NCBI GenBank assembly: GCA_029216955.1
Contig: JANAVB010002199.1
Location: 11,856,585-11,920,584, forward strand
Length of the DNA stretch: 64,000 bases
Direction of reading: 5' to 3'
Source of the DNA: Iris pallida
Lineage: Eukaryota > Streptophyta > Magnoliopsida > Asparagales > Iridaceae
Positions within the stretch are counted from its first letter, which is position 1; each line of letters opens with the position of its first letter. The notes beneath the pieces are model-generated. The model saw only the letters and a program-made list of their open reading frames with translations. It was not told where the DNA came from and searched no databases. A program made the translations under genes and the position numbers. This document shows positions 36,603 through 48,198 of the stretch, one piece after another.

Positions 36603-36907
36603 TTATTTTGTTCATATCAGCAACTTGTCATCTTTGATTAAGTTGTCTATTGAAATAATGATATTCGATAAATTATATTTACCAGTCCATATTACCTCTG
36701 AGCAGATATAATTGAATATAATTATTTTCCAAAATCAAAAAATATATCATGTCTTATACCTCTGAATATATTTTCTATCGCTATTATTTATATCTAAATA
36801 AGATATACAATAAATAATAGAGCCACAAAAAAAGTCTTTTTATTGATCAAAAATGAAAGACATTACAAAGATACATATTACAAAACAAGAAGATACAGAA
36901 AATCTTT
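36603..36907. other. AT-rich spacer downstream of the large antisense gene
   Basis: About 300 bp of AT-rich sequence with no coding signal. In minus orientation it follows the stop at 36908 and would hold the 3' untranslated region and poly(A) signals of the antisense gene. Confidence 0.5.
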
Positions 36908-39900
36908 CTATTCAGTCGGTGGTTTCATCAAGTTGGCCATCTGCTGCTTTAAAGATTTCAGTCGCTCCTCACGGGAGTCAATCACATGTCTCCTAGCTTC
37001 CTCCATTCCAGACTTTTCATTAAAAGTTGGTAAGGTCACTAAGTGGCGGGAGATTTCAGCCTGATGAGTCGTGACATATTCATTTCGTTCATGATTCAGA
37101 AGGTCCAGTCGCTGAGTGGCAGCTTGATGCTGTGTGACTTTATCTTCTAGAGTATGCTGAACCAGTTTCAACTCTTCCTGGAGACGGGCAATCTTCTCTT
37201 GAAGACGAACAGATTTCGCTTTCAACTCAGCAACTTTCTCCTCCTTCTCTCCAGCAGCAGAGGTGGCTATCTCCATCTGAGAATCATATTCTGAAGCCTT
37301 GGCAGTATAAGTGTCTATGAAAGACTGGAACTTAGCATTCTCAATGGCTACTTCTTGAGACATCTTGTCAAATTCAGCTTGTACTAAAGATTCCACTTCC
37401 CCTCGATTAAGATCCTTGTAGATCTTAACCAATGCTTCTAGCTCATCCAGTATGTGCTCAAGAAAAACAGCTTGAGCTTCATCTCCTTGGCCTCGAATAG
37501 CATTGATCAAATGAGAAGTTGGGCTTCTAACAGTAGTAAAATCAACAACTTCTTTCTCTAATACCCTATCTTCTAAGGGTCCCAATGCATTGAAGAAAAG
37601 ATTGCTGAAAGAACTAATGATAAATTGATTAGTTACCAAAGCACCAGGGGTAGCATCTACTCCCGTAGATGATGAAGTAGCAGCAGATGGACGTTCTTGC
37701 ACTTGAATAGAAGGTTCTTTAAACAAGAGAGCTAAAGTAGAACTGGTTGCTCCTCCCGGTTGTTCTTCTGCAAGGACAAATGAAAATATCGTTGATTGTT
37801 GTCATCATTAACAATTAATTGAAAAGGATCAAAAGATCAAAGGCAATCTTACCATGACTTGTCCCAGCAACGAGCCTTTCGTCTGTTGGTACAGATTCCA
37901 GTCTAGCAGAGGTAGCCTCAGACATCACTGCCTGGCTACTTCCGGCCTCAGAACCGTCTGACAAATGTTGATTGCCACTGGCTATTACTGTTATCGGTAA
38001 TATATCAGTGCAAGGAGGAACCGGAGATGATTCGATTTCTATATGAGTCAAAAACAGAGATGTCAGTTGTTAATCTATGAAAAGAAGATTAATAATTTCA
38101 TTTAATACCTTTGGGATCAGCGGTACTAGCTTCCTCCGGCGCTACTTCCCCACCCATATTCTTTTCAGAAGACACATCCACCTCAACATCCTTTTCAGGA
38201 GCTAGTGTGTCTTCAACAACTTCAGGAGATTTATGGACATCAATGTCCTCTTCTTGATTCAAAGTATCATCAATAACCTCTATTGATGTATCTTTAGTGC
38301 TCATGCTATCCTCAGGTACTTCTTCGCTGGTAGTAGCAGCGGTATGATCAGCATCTTCTTGTAGACCGAAATCACAATCGTTTAATGCTTCAATCATTAA
38401 ATGATCCTCCTCCTCGCGGATTGTTCCTGGTGTAACAGGAAGTTGAGTAGTTTCTACCGCTGGTGAAGGAGATCGCAAAGCTTCCTGCTCCTCCACTACA
38501 ATATCCTCCCTAGGCTCTGCAGCCTCCTCTCTCTGATCAGTCTCGTCCCTCCGTTCTGGACTAGGAGTCTCCTGTCTATGCTCAGAGACATGAGTAGGAG
38601 ATGACATAGTAATTCCAGCAGCAGCGCTGGCCACCACCGAGGAATGGATCACCTTCTTTTTCCTAAAAGCCAGTTTCTTTCAATAAAGAGGTCTGTCGGG
38701 ACGCTCCATATCTACAACATCAATCCGCTGTGGAAGAGAAGTCGGTGTGGTCGCTTCTTCTTGGGTCGACTCGGCCAGTTGTCGAGACTGCGACCAAGTA
38801 GTGACTTTCTCTGAGGGGTCCAAGAGGAGTTTCTTCTTGGCAACCGGAGAGGAAGGCTCATTGATCCTTCTCTTCCTCTTCCTGGCCGGAGACTTAACAA
38901 CTTTCAAAGAAATTCTCAGTGGTTCATTAACCTCCTCAGGGAAGTTAACTTCCCTTGAGGCTTCCAAGGGATCATCCACTGGTTCATGTTGCTCATCATT
39001 TGCTGGAGCTAGTGTAGCAGTTTTTCCTTTCTTCAAACGCATTGCCGTCGCGAAGCTGTCCACCAGATTGAAATTCTCGGCAAAAGTATTTTCAGCTATA
39101 TAAAACAGTGAATATGTATATAACATTCTAGGGCCATGATCATTCTTGTTTGGCATCGAGAACACTGTCCTTGTGTCTCGAGCGTTGTAGTAGGCCCATG
39201 CTCTGGCACCATCAATCAGATACCCTTTTCCTTGTAGGCAAGTTATAGCGTTGCCCACATGGAACTGGTCATAACCAAATTGACGAGCGAAGCGACTTGG
39301 CCGATATGGTTCCAGATAGCACTCCTCTTAAATCTGTACACCAAATACGATGGTCTAATTGCCCTTAGCCAGTCAAATGCTACCCGGTCCAGCGGTTGCC
39401 TCCCAAGGTCAACTAAATTTGCTGACATATGTTTATAACCGGCTGGAGGGGCAAAGCAGTAAAAATTCTATCGTTTCCCAAGGTTCAGGGCACGTCTACA
39501 GTCCTTCAGACTAATATACACCCACTTGCTCTGGGAGAATCTCCGCAGAAAGCTACCACCGACTGCTCCCATGTCGGGGTTCATCAAAGACGGATGGTGC
39601 AGAAGCAACCATCCGAATAAATAGGTATAAGGCAACTCCAGTCGAGGGAAGTTCTCCTTCTCACCCTTCCATTTGATCATGGTGTCAACATACAGACGAA
39701 GACCTACATTCACTCTGCAGGTCATCGCTGATAGCAAATCCATCCGGTAGCCGAAGACTAACCGGATGGCAGCAAAGAGTACACCGCGGTGGAAGCGGTC
39801 CACGGCGCTTGCTCCGGGCATGACGAATTGACGGAGCCAGTATGTCAGAAAATCTGCCAGCTGGGCTTCTTTTGACATGGACCTGTAGCCTATTCTTATA

Positions 39901-41675
39901 AAGCTTTCAACAAAATCTCCGGTCTTGAGCCGAGGGTATTGGTGTTCATCATTAACTCTGATATCCATTTTCTTATTCTCTTCCATCAGTTTTATTACTT
40001 CATTGTGGCTGAAGGATTGGAAGAAAGTCGGGTTGCATGTGTCATATTTCTTAGTCTTTTTCTCAATGATATGATTAAGAAAAAGATACGACAACCACTT
40101 CGATGAATAACAGGTGCCGGAAGAGCCGCTCTTATAGTACAAGGAGCATATGTTGTAATGGCACAATAGTTCATCGAAGACAGCCACCATTTCTGTATTT
40201 TCCTGACGTAGTCTATCTAACTCGTCGTTTGTGGGAACATACACCTCATAAGGGAAGTCTCCCGTTGGTAGGCATGAGATGTACTTCATCTCATGGAGGG
40301 CTAATCCAATCTCCCCGCAGGGCGTTATGAATGTCCATGTCCTATAATTATACCTCTCTACCAAGGCCAAAAACATATGAGCGTTTGGGTAGAATCCATA
40401 CACGGTAGCATATACCGCATGATAAAGCTCGATCTCTTTAAGTTTGTCTTCAAGCTGAGCCAATATCCAGTTGGCTATGCAGTTCCACCTCATGTTCTCC
40501 GGGTTCACTAGACCGGTCAGCCGGATGTCCTGATCCGGGTATCTGCCCTCCACCTTTGCATATTTATTAGCAAAGATTGGTGTCCTCACCGACAGCAGCA
40601 AAGAAGAGTTCTCTGGAGGGTTGCAGCCTGGCTTCAACCCTCTAAGCAAAGTGCAATAACGCTCAGATGAACTATAGAACATATCTCTATTGTTTGGGCC
40701 TTTCTTGACACAAATCTTTCCTGTCCTTGCATGCTGGAGGGGAGTAATATCCCAGTCCATCCTCCTGGGATGGCTTGCATGGGCATAGCGGGCCAGAGGG
40801 AGGCATCTAGCAATGTCTGGTAACAGGATCAGTTTCTCCTTTCTTTGAAAGAGTCTCTGCTCAACACGGGGTCGTGGCTGAGAACTCTTGTAAATGGCTT
40901 CGCCGAATAAGAACATGGGTTTCTTATGGGTAATGGCGTCAGCAGACTGCAGGGGTTGCCCATTCATCAGACTTAACAAAGTCTAATTGTCCTGAGCCAC
41001 AAAAATGGCTTGGCGGGAGGATGGCAGAGCATATTATGAAAAGAGCACATGGGACAAATCTTCTTTAAATTCCGGCTCAGCAAGGGACCCTGCAAATATT
41101 TCATACTCTGGGTCCTCTCTGATGTTAACTGCATCAAACAGAAAAAATAGAATTCAGCACAAAGTAAAATCAAAGATTCTGTCTGCAAATTGTGCAAGCA
41201 TCATATTGCGCAAGCATCAGATTATGCAAGCATCAGATTACGTAATAATAGCTTCTATGCGCAAACTGTCCAGTGGCGCCAACTCATCCACTTGCGCAAG
41301 CTATCAGATTGTGTTGAATAACTTGCGCAAAGCATCAGTTTACGCTGGACAGCCTTGCGCAAATCAGCAGATTGCGCTGACTTTTGTCAGCGCGTTCTGA
41401 CCGATTATGCAAGAAAATAGTCTTCATAAAAATGAAGATTATTGGATTTGTGCAACCGAAACCCTAAACAGGGTGGCGTAATGTAACCAAATCTCTAAAA
41501 AGAGATCGATTTGAAGGTGCAGCAATGACGAAGAACCCTAAAAAGGGTTTTCGAACGGATGTCTACCTTGCTGTACTGGATGTGCAACTTCATGTCGAGA
41601 AGGGCACGACGCAGCCCGAGCCGAAGACTCGACGGGGGCCTTGGCTTTCTCGGCGACAGAGCGCTTTGGAGCCAT
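36908..41675 (-). pseudogene. RT-F antisense gene: plant-mobile-domain protein with coiled-coil C-terminus, four exons
   Basis: The minus-strand exons are 41675-41567, 41128-38109, 38038-37853 and 37767-36908. Every junction is GT-AG and the phases agree (phase 1 throughout). Exon 1 starts MAPKRSVAEKAKAP. Exon 2 carries a plant mobile domain (PMD): TFITPCGEIGLALHEMKYIS with GDFPYEVYVP, and near its end SRFARQFGYDQFHVG. Lys/Arg-rich and acidic disordered stretches follow (KSPARKRKRRINEP; many EE/DD). Exon 4 encodes a long coiled coil (EEKVAELKAKSVRLQEKIAR). Lesions are stops at 41034-41036, 40983-40985, 39468-39470 and about 38680, and a one-base frameshift near 39330. PMD proteins act in plant gene silencing and are known from gypsy and MULE elements; the role here is unknown. 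Confidence 0.82.
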
Positions 41676-41775
41676 TAAGGTTGATGAAGAAGAAGAAGGA
41701 GAGTAGAAAGAGCTCGGGAAATTCTTTTTTAGATGATTAGAAGCAAGTAAAGAATGACAGAGAAGAGAAAGAAAA

Positions 41776-41785
41776 CTATTTATAG
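41776..41785 (-). promoter_or_regulatory. TATA box of the PMD antisense gene
   Basis: CTATTTATAG on the plus strand (CTATAAATAG on the minus), 101 bp upstream of the ATG at 41675 and about 165 bp inside the 3' LTR. It suggests antisense transcription independent of the LTR promoter. Confidence 0.7.
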
Positions 41786-41938
41786 TTTTCGAGAATGAAC
41801 AGACTCCTCAGATTGTGCCAGATAAACAGGAGCTAATTCCTCCGATTTCGAAGACAGGTCATCATATGCGCAACTTGATTTTCAAAATTAAAATTCAAAG
41901 TATTTCGAAGCTTTGACTATTTTCAAACTTCGAAAACT

Positions 41939-41951
41939 TTGAAGGGGGTCT
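41939..41951 (+). promoter_or_regulatory. RT-F polypurine tract
   Basis: The tract TTGAAGGGGGTCT directly precedes the 3' LTR TGTAGG; the GAAGGGGG core is the plus-strand primer. Confidence 0.75.
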
Positions 41952-42788
41952 TGTAGGTCCTAAAAATCAAGTTGCACCCATCAACAAAGTCATCAAAATC
42001 AAATTATACATCCTTCAAGTGAACTGCACAGAAGACAGATTGCACAACAACTCGATTGTGCAGGCGGAACTGCGCACTCATCCAAGTACGCTTGCAGACG
42101 TGGCCTCGTCATCATTACCCGACAGAGAATCAGATCTTCTGACAGCTGACAGCACGAAGAACGAGAAAATTGTTCGTTTATCGTGCAGTACAGCGCTCGA
42201 GGACAGCTATATATACAGCACAATCTGCCTGCAGCGCAGTCCATTCTAGCGTGGTCCATCCCAGCACAATCCGAAGCCAGCGCAATTCAGTTGGCGCACT
42301 CCATCAATACAACTGACAAAAGTATACGTGGCCTTCATGCCATCAATGACTCATTATGTGGTAACCGTCTGTACACGATCATACGTATTTCAATCAAATA
42401 ATGCCATGTGTCCAATACAGTTGGCCCACGATCAAGTAACTGCCAGCATAGTCTTATGTCCACGCGGTCCAATACAGCGCAATCCAGCTTGCGCAGTCCA
42501 GAATAACTAAAAGTTAGTTATTTCCAGAACTCTATAAATAGAGTTTCAAGTCCTTCCTAGAGGGGATCATACACGTATACAGAGATCAGAGATCATCACC
42601 AGAGATCAGGAGTTCTTGCCAAAGTGCTGCTGTAATCTTCATAGGCTACCGTCTTCAAAGTTTACATTGTCCAAGGGATAAAGCGATCGTCTTCAGATCG
42701 GATTCCTATAGTTGTACTTTTCCAGAATTCTTGTAATCTTCTTTACAAAGTTTGTTGAAATAAAGATCAACTTTTGTTTTTGCAAACA
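41952..42788 (+). repeat. RT-F 3' LTR (837 bp)
   Basis: Same length and ends as the 5' LTR, with scattered single-base differences. The TATA box is at 42532-42541. It is followed by the duplication AGCAT and then the resumed RT-E LTR array. Confidence 0.95.
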
Positions 42789-45110
42789 AGCATATCGTAG
42801 TTGATCCGTATTATGTCGTGAATGTGCCGCATAGGCCGCATGTCGCAGTTGGTCCTCATGGATGTCGTAAATGTGCCGCATGGCACAGTTGGTCCGTATG
42901 ATGTCGCGAATGTGCCGCATGAGCCACATGTCGCTGTTGGTCCGCATGGATGTCGCGAATGTGCCTCATAGGCCGCATGTTGCAGTTGGTCTGCATGATA
43001 TTATGAATGTCGCATGAGCCACATGTCGCAGTTGGTCCGCATGATGTCGCGAATGTGCCGTATGAGCCACAAGTCGCAGTTGGTCCGCATGATGTCGCGA
43101 ATGTGCCACATAGGCCGTATGTCGCAGTTGGCCCGCATGATGTCGCAAATGTGCTGCATAGGCCACATGTCACAGTTGGTCCGCACGATGTCGCAAATGT
43201 GCTGCATAGGCCACATGTCACAGTTGGTCCGCATGATGTCGCGAATGGGCCACATGAGGCCGCATGTCGCAGAATGGACCGCATGTCGCAGAATAGGCCG
43301 CATAGTGTCTATTTTGGCTATTTTATGTCTTATTTGCATGATTTGTGGCTAGAATTTCTTCCAACTTCCAACATAAAAATTGTAGATCTTTTCCTTGGCT
43401 TCAAGAATATGTCACTAGCTATTTTATGCAAGTTTTTCTCATTCATGATAATGTAGGGATAGAACCCGATAGTGACCCGTTTGTGGTGCACTCTGGTACA
43501 TGTCTTCCTTTGTTTACATGATAGTGACCCATCGTGGTGCACTCTTGAACATGTCTTTCTTTGGTTACATGATAGTGGCCCGTCGTGGCTTATTCTTGAC
43601 ATGACAAGTAAATCTAAGAATGACATGCTTAATCAAGATGTTGTTGCGACAGCTATTTCCCCTTGCTAATGTAACTCTTTTAGACACCGTGGGTGTTTGT
43701 GCTTGTGTAAGCTACCCGTCTTGTCTCGCATCATGTCTAGGATATGAATTTCTGGTTTTTCGCGGTCAGGGATTCTTACTAAATTGGACTAGGTTAATGA
43801 CTAAATTGATCAAGTAGTTCATATAGAGAGGTATTTCGGCTACAAGCAATCCCGCTATCTGGGCGCCTTCTCAGATGGACTTGGAGCCTGCCGTCGAGTA
43901 GGGCACATTTCCATGCATACAATTATGTGGGGAACTTCTTGAGATAAACAAGTAACATGCACACTGTCATGTGTTGCACCCCAAGTCACCTAATAGCTCT
44001 CTTAGGGTACATTTGTCTCCTGGGCGATGTACCCACTATTATATGTACATGGGATACATTTGTCTCCTAGGCGATGTATCCGCTATAAATACTTGTAACT
44101 TGCGTCTGGATAACCTGGATAGTCTGCAGGACTTGTGGCCGTAGGAATATGTCATTACATCTTGCTAGTAACTAGGCTTGTGATAACCCTATTTAGTTAA
44201 AGTATCAAGCCGTACTCTTTTCTTGGGCACGAATGTTGAATGGAGTCTAGTCTTGTCTAATCTTGTCTAAACACTGCCAGTATATGGTTACTTCTGGACA
44301 ATTCCCAATTTATGCTTTACTTGTCGATAATTGGTAAGAGTCTAAGTTCTGTTCAGGTGAAGGGTTACAACCCCGGTCCTTGTTTGGTTTACGGGTTGTA
44401 ACTTGGTTACCGGAATAGTTTCTTATGTTATCTTATCGTTTATCACCCTAATTTCATAACTTTAATTTTCTTGTTATTATTATTGTGCTTTTATGTGCTA
44501 ATATGCTAGTTTTAGTTCCTAAGTGAAGCCTCCGTTGTGGCACTTGCTCTTTCTGGGGTCTGACCCAACTGGTTTTGTATGGCCACATTTCGGAGCAGCA
44601 CCCGAGGTTCTACCTGCATTCCAGCCAGATGGTGAACACTATAAGACACCATGGCAACGAGTGAGTTTTATTTTGCTCTCCGGCTCTATTGTAAAATTAT
44701 TCATTTGAGGTGTTTAGCCGCCGAGCAAGTGTTAGCTCGTAATGAATACTTATATTTTTTGTCTGCCTACGGGCAGTAACATGATTAACAAATCCTAGGG
44801 TTGATCATGTATGACTAAAATTCTTGCTAGTCCTCGTATTTTATACGACTAGCTTCATGATCATCTGTATATGAAACGTATAGGACGCCTTACTATTATA
44901 TATTTGATGGTCTAACATCTTGTAACTATTATTACTTGCTTGAGATTGAGACACTAGGCTTATTCTTGACCATAAGAGACTGTTGGCTTGTAGAAAAATC
45001 CTCATACATCTAGACAGCCGTGGCCGTATATCGAGGTGGAATACACTTCTATATACGTAGCTGGCTGTGTCTGCCCCTGCTCTCCAGTATTCTGGATCTG
45101 GGATAGGGCA
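42789..45110 (+). repeat. RT-E 3' LTR, second part, with 48-bp array (about 10 copies)
   Basis: After the AGCAT duplication the LTR resumes inside the 48-bp array (42794 to about 43300, some ten units with two shortened ones). It then stays collinear with the 5' LTR to its end GGATAGGGCA, where the 5' LTR has GGATGTGACA. The array is about three units longer than in the 5' LTR, accounting for most of the LTR length difference. The CCTGG duplication follows at 45111-45115. Confidence 0.92.
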
Positions 45111-45115
45111 CCTGG

Positions 45116-45736
45116 CACGAGTGTGCACGAGTTGGACCTATAGAGCTTTCCATCGCACGTGCTTGTGACGGTTAGAGGCGAGAGTCTTTTTCCAATTACT
45201 AGCACAGCAGTTGTGGCACGGGTAGCGCATGTAGTTCGCCCCAACTTAGGCCTGTAATATGCAGAACCGATGTCTTGGACTCCTTCTCGCACTTGGGACT
45301 TGTGATCATTCAGACGTTCAAAGGCACTAACCTTGCCTCGGGTTGAACCATTCTCGAACATATTGGCAGGCACGTATGCCCTTCGTAGCAATTTCTTGTG
45401 GGAGCGAGCATTGTGCTTCTCAGAGCTACGTGCCAGAGGGGATAGAGAGTGACATCGCCTGCGTGCCAGATGAGAGTTGCACTAGCACGTGTTTCCCTGC
45501 CTTGGTAGGCTGTGGGTAGGCTAAATGAGTATTAGGCACCCACGCCTTTCTCATCTTCTTAGGCTTCGACAGCCTAGGAGAAGTACCTGTGATGTCCCCA
45601 AAGAGCATTTCCTAGAAGGTTGATTGGTCAAGCTTGTCGACCAACATCTTTGCATTGGTTCCGAGCATGGCCATATCAGATTGTGTCACACCCTTCTCTT
45701 TGGTGAAGAAGGACGTCCCTAGCAGAGTCACAATAT
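45116..45736 (-). pseudogene. RT-A leader ORF / start of gag region
   Basis: On the minus strand near 45735-45620 it encodes LLGTSFFTKEKGVTQSD and AKMLVDKLDQ, aligning with the RT-F leader ORF (LLGTTFSSDEEVATQ, VVKVNQ). The degraded primer site TTGTGACTCTGCTAGGGA sits at its start, as in RT-F. The rest, down to the RT-E insertion, is eroded coding (for example PRLSKPKKMRKAW). This is the 5' continuation of the gag piece at 19660-21105. Confidence 0.8.
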
Positions 45737-46600
45737 TGTTTGGTATCTCTTCGTGGTGCATGAAGGAGAGCTTCGAAGGTTGCAAACGAAAATGTAAGAA
45801 GGAACTCCTCAACATGAATTTTTTAATTACACTTTATTTTTTATCTAGGTCATGACGGTTGAGGGTTGATTCTTTACTCCGTTGACCATCTGACGGTAAG
45901 GAGAACTGCCAGGCTTAACTTCACTGGCTAAGGGGAGCAACAAGAACTCTATCTGGAATGCTCAAGAACTTTTGAAGAAATAGGGGGAACCGGGAGGTTT
46001 GAATGAAGAGAAGCTCATCTTATTTATTGTAGTGGAGAAGTAACCATGCATACGTCTGTTAGCGGCAGGCGCGTGTGTCTCTGATTGCCACGTGGCACCC
46101 TTAAACAGGGTTCAGTTGCTAGTGCGTGCATACTTCACTGATGTGGGGGTTGTAGTTGATTGCCATGTGTCATATTGTTGAGATTTGCTGTTGGAGAGGA
46201 TCTTGAATTGCTTTGAACCCGTTCTTTGGCGTGACTAGGTCTTCGACATATGGCACGCACCTTGTTCTACTACAACCAATAAGACACCCGTGGCTAGGAA
46301 TTTACTACCCTAGGTGGCGTGTGTCCATAGTGGGAGAGAACTATAAGCACGTGGATAGAAGCACTCGAGTTCATAGGGGAATCTGGGCGGCACACTCCTG
46401 AGTGATCAAACAATACGTGCCTTAGTGGTTTTTGACAACACATGCCTAAGTAATAAGGCAACTCACGCCTATCTATACCGTTTTTAAGGTGAATGAATTC
46501 ATTCTTCTAGGTTTATTCTTGGCATGATGATCGAAGCGTCGAATCAAAGTCTCGAGAGGAGCTCAACTCATTAAATACAGCCTTGAGAGAATTAATTGTG
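45737..46600 (-). repeat. RT-A 5' LTR (outer border approximate)
   Basis: On the minus strand the LTR ends CCAAACA three bases before the primer site, the same spacing as in RT-F. It contains CGTCAGATGGTCAACGGAG, which matches CGTCAGATCGTCAATGGAG of the opposite-facing LTR at about 47403. It also has AATAAATAAGATGAGC, comparable to CTATAAATAGAATGAGCC there. Three AGGCRTGWGTTG-type words lie in the upstream part. The outer end is not sharply defined. Confidence 0.65.
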
Positions 46601-47552
46601 ATGCGTAGGTGGAGATGCAGAGGGTTGGATGCGCCTATATAGGCGAGGCATAGGTTGATGGGGAGGTGCGCCCTAAGTAAGGCACGAGTAGCATAGTACA
46701 TAATGAGTCCTCAGTCTTTATATTTTGGCCGTCTTTTACACGGAGATCGAAGAATTTTAGCCCAAGGTTCGAGGATAGGGTGTGGTAAACATAACGCCTA
46801 TGTGAGGCATGAGTGGCATAGCGCCTAAATGAGATATGTGACATTACACCTATGTGAGGCGTGAGTAGTATGGCCCATGCTTCTACACTTCGAAGTGCAG
46901 CTTCCAGCAGGATTCAAACAGCACGGCCTCTATGGCACTCAAGAGCACAACTCTCGTAGTTTTCATAAAAGCACAACACTTGCTGATAGATGCCACGTGG
47001 CCAGCAGTGGTGCAGTGCCTCTCAGGCATAATTGAATCTATTCTATTTTAACAGAATGAGAACTTTGAGCAATGTACACGTGCCATGTGTTATTGACTCT
47101 GTCATGCCTATGAACGGGTGCCAAACTATCCAAGATCTTAGCAACAAACGAATCTCAACCACTGCCATGTGTCAACTTATCTGCTTCCTACCAGTGCAGT
47201 TATAACAAATTCATTTCTATCTTCATGTGTGTAGCGCTCATGCATGCCAAAAACTCATGCGTGCATCGTCTATGAACGCATCGGTTGGGTTTCTCACCAA
47301 CCTATAAATAGAATGAGCCTTCCTTCATTTCATCTCTCCATCTCCAGCCCGGATTATCTAGAAGGATACATCCAGTGAGTCGGAGCAATTTCTTGTCGTC
47401 GTCAGATCGTCAATGGAGTAAAGGAACCACTATAGTGTTCGATCTCTATCGTCACACTTCCCCAGATTTATTTGTACTTCGATTTCCTGTTTAGGACTTC
47501 TCTTGTACTCGTCTAATTCGAGTCAATACAAAACGTTCTTCAACTTTGGTCC
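46600..47552 (+). repeat. LTR-H: plus-oriented Tat-type LTR facing the RT-A LTR
   Basis: The TATA box CTATAAATAG (about 47301) is followed by a leader like that of RT-F (TCACACTTCCCCAGATTTATTTGTACTT and TTCAACTTTGGTCCA at the end, quoted in parts). TGGCGAACACCGTCC follows, starting like the RT-F primer site TGGCGAA. Three AGGCRYGAGT words occur at 46675-46870. Directly after lies copia coding, so its internal region is absent. The left border is approximate. Confidence 0.6.
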
Positions 47553-47559
47553 ATGGCGA

Positions 47560-48198
47560 ACACCGTCCAACATTCCTTGCCTAAAACGGCATTGGAGAGC
47601 ATACATCTTGCTTTCTCAAGCAAAGTTCGGTTCATCCTCTTTGCTAACCCATTTTGTTGCAGCCTGTCCCTGATATTCTAATGTTTCACGATACCTTCTT
47701 GAGAACATAAACCTTTAAAAGGTAATAGGTATATTCAATACCAATATCAGACCTCAATGTCTTTACCTTTCTTCTCGTTCTGTTATCCATGATCACTTTC
47801 CTCTATTTGAACTTTTTGAACACTTGATCTTGGTTTTGATGAATTATAACCATATGTAACGTGTATAATCACCAAGAAAAGTAACATAGTACCTTGCTCC
47901 ATTTTATGAAGAAATCTTGCTAGATCCCCATACATCTGTTTGCACATAGTCGGGAATACCTCTTATCTTCTGCTTGCTTGTTCTGAAGGTCACCCTGTGT
48001 AGCTTGGCATAAACATAATGCTCATAAAAATTCATACATGTCTTCTTCAAGTTCTTCAGCAACCCCTGCTTGCTCAGTAAGGACATACATTTCTCACTCA
48101 TACGCCCAAGCGCATATGCCAAAGATGCGTACTATTAGACGAATCAGATGTACTAACTGTTAAATTCCCAGTCACAGTGATTCCAAATAAGATATAAA
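47560..48198 (-). pseudogene. Ty1/copia pol fragment: GAG-pre-integrase and integrase (downstream part)
   Basis: The minus strand encodes the pre-integrase motif LWHMRLGRMSEKCMSLLSKQ, zinc-domain Cys/His residues (CMNFYEHYVYAK), DYVQTDVWG with the first catalytic Asp, and further on QNGLAKRMNRTLLEKARCML with the catalytic Glu region. Stops and frameshifts are present, and the middle of the integrase core is degraded. It is cut at 48198 by DT-1. The upstream coding resumes at 55513-55438. Confidence 0.88.

Larger units (their letters stand above)
26102..42788 (+). mobile_element. RT-F: full-length Tat-lineage (Ogre/Retand-like) Ty3/gypsy element, 16.7 kb
   Basis: Two 837-bp LTRs (26102-26938, 41952-42788) flank a PBS, gag-protease, pol with two RNase H domains, two antisense genes and a PPT. 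The target duplication is GGCAT (26097-26101) and AGCAT (42789-42793). The uninterrupted sister site in the RT-E 5' LTR reads AGCAT at 21709-21713, so one copy has mutated. By eye the LTRs differ at about 10 of the first 190 bases, so the insertion is not recent. Stops in every sense ORF show it is inactive. Confidence 0.95.
21111..45110 (+). mobile_element. RT-E: gag-only (TR-GAG-like) gypsy element, 7.3 kb without the nested RT-F
   Basis: The order is 5' LTR 21111-23840, leader with TGGTGGCCCATGCAGG, gag 23998 to about 25130, a short 3' untranslated part, a purine-rich tract ending at 25480, and 3' LTR 25481-26101 plus 42794-45110. No protease, RT or integrase sequence lies between gag and the PPT, so it needed enzymes from a partner. 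RT-F is inserted in the 3' LTR. The flanking CCTGG duplications are perfect. The shared leader motif suggests kinship with RT-D and RT-B. Confidence 0.92.

Noticed and set aside
47553..47567. Complete Tat element starting at LTR-H
   Set aside because: A primer-site-like TGGCGAACACCGTCC follows the LTR, but copia coding begins within about 15 bases, so no internal region exists here.
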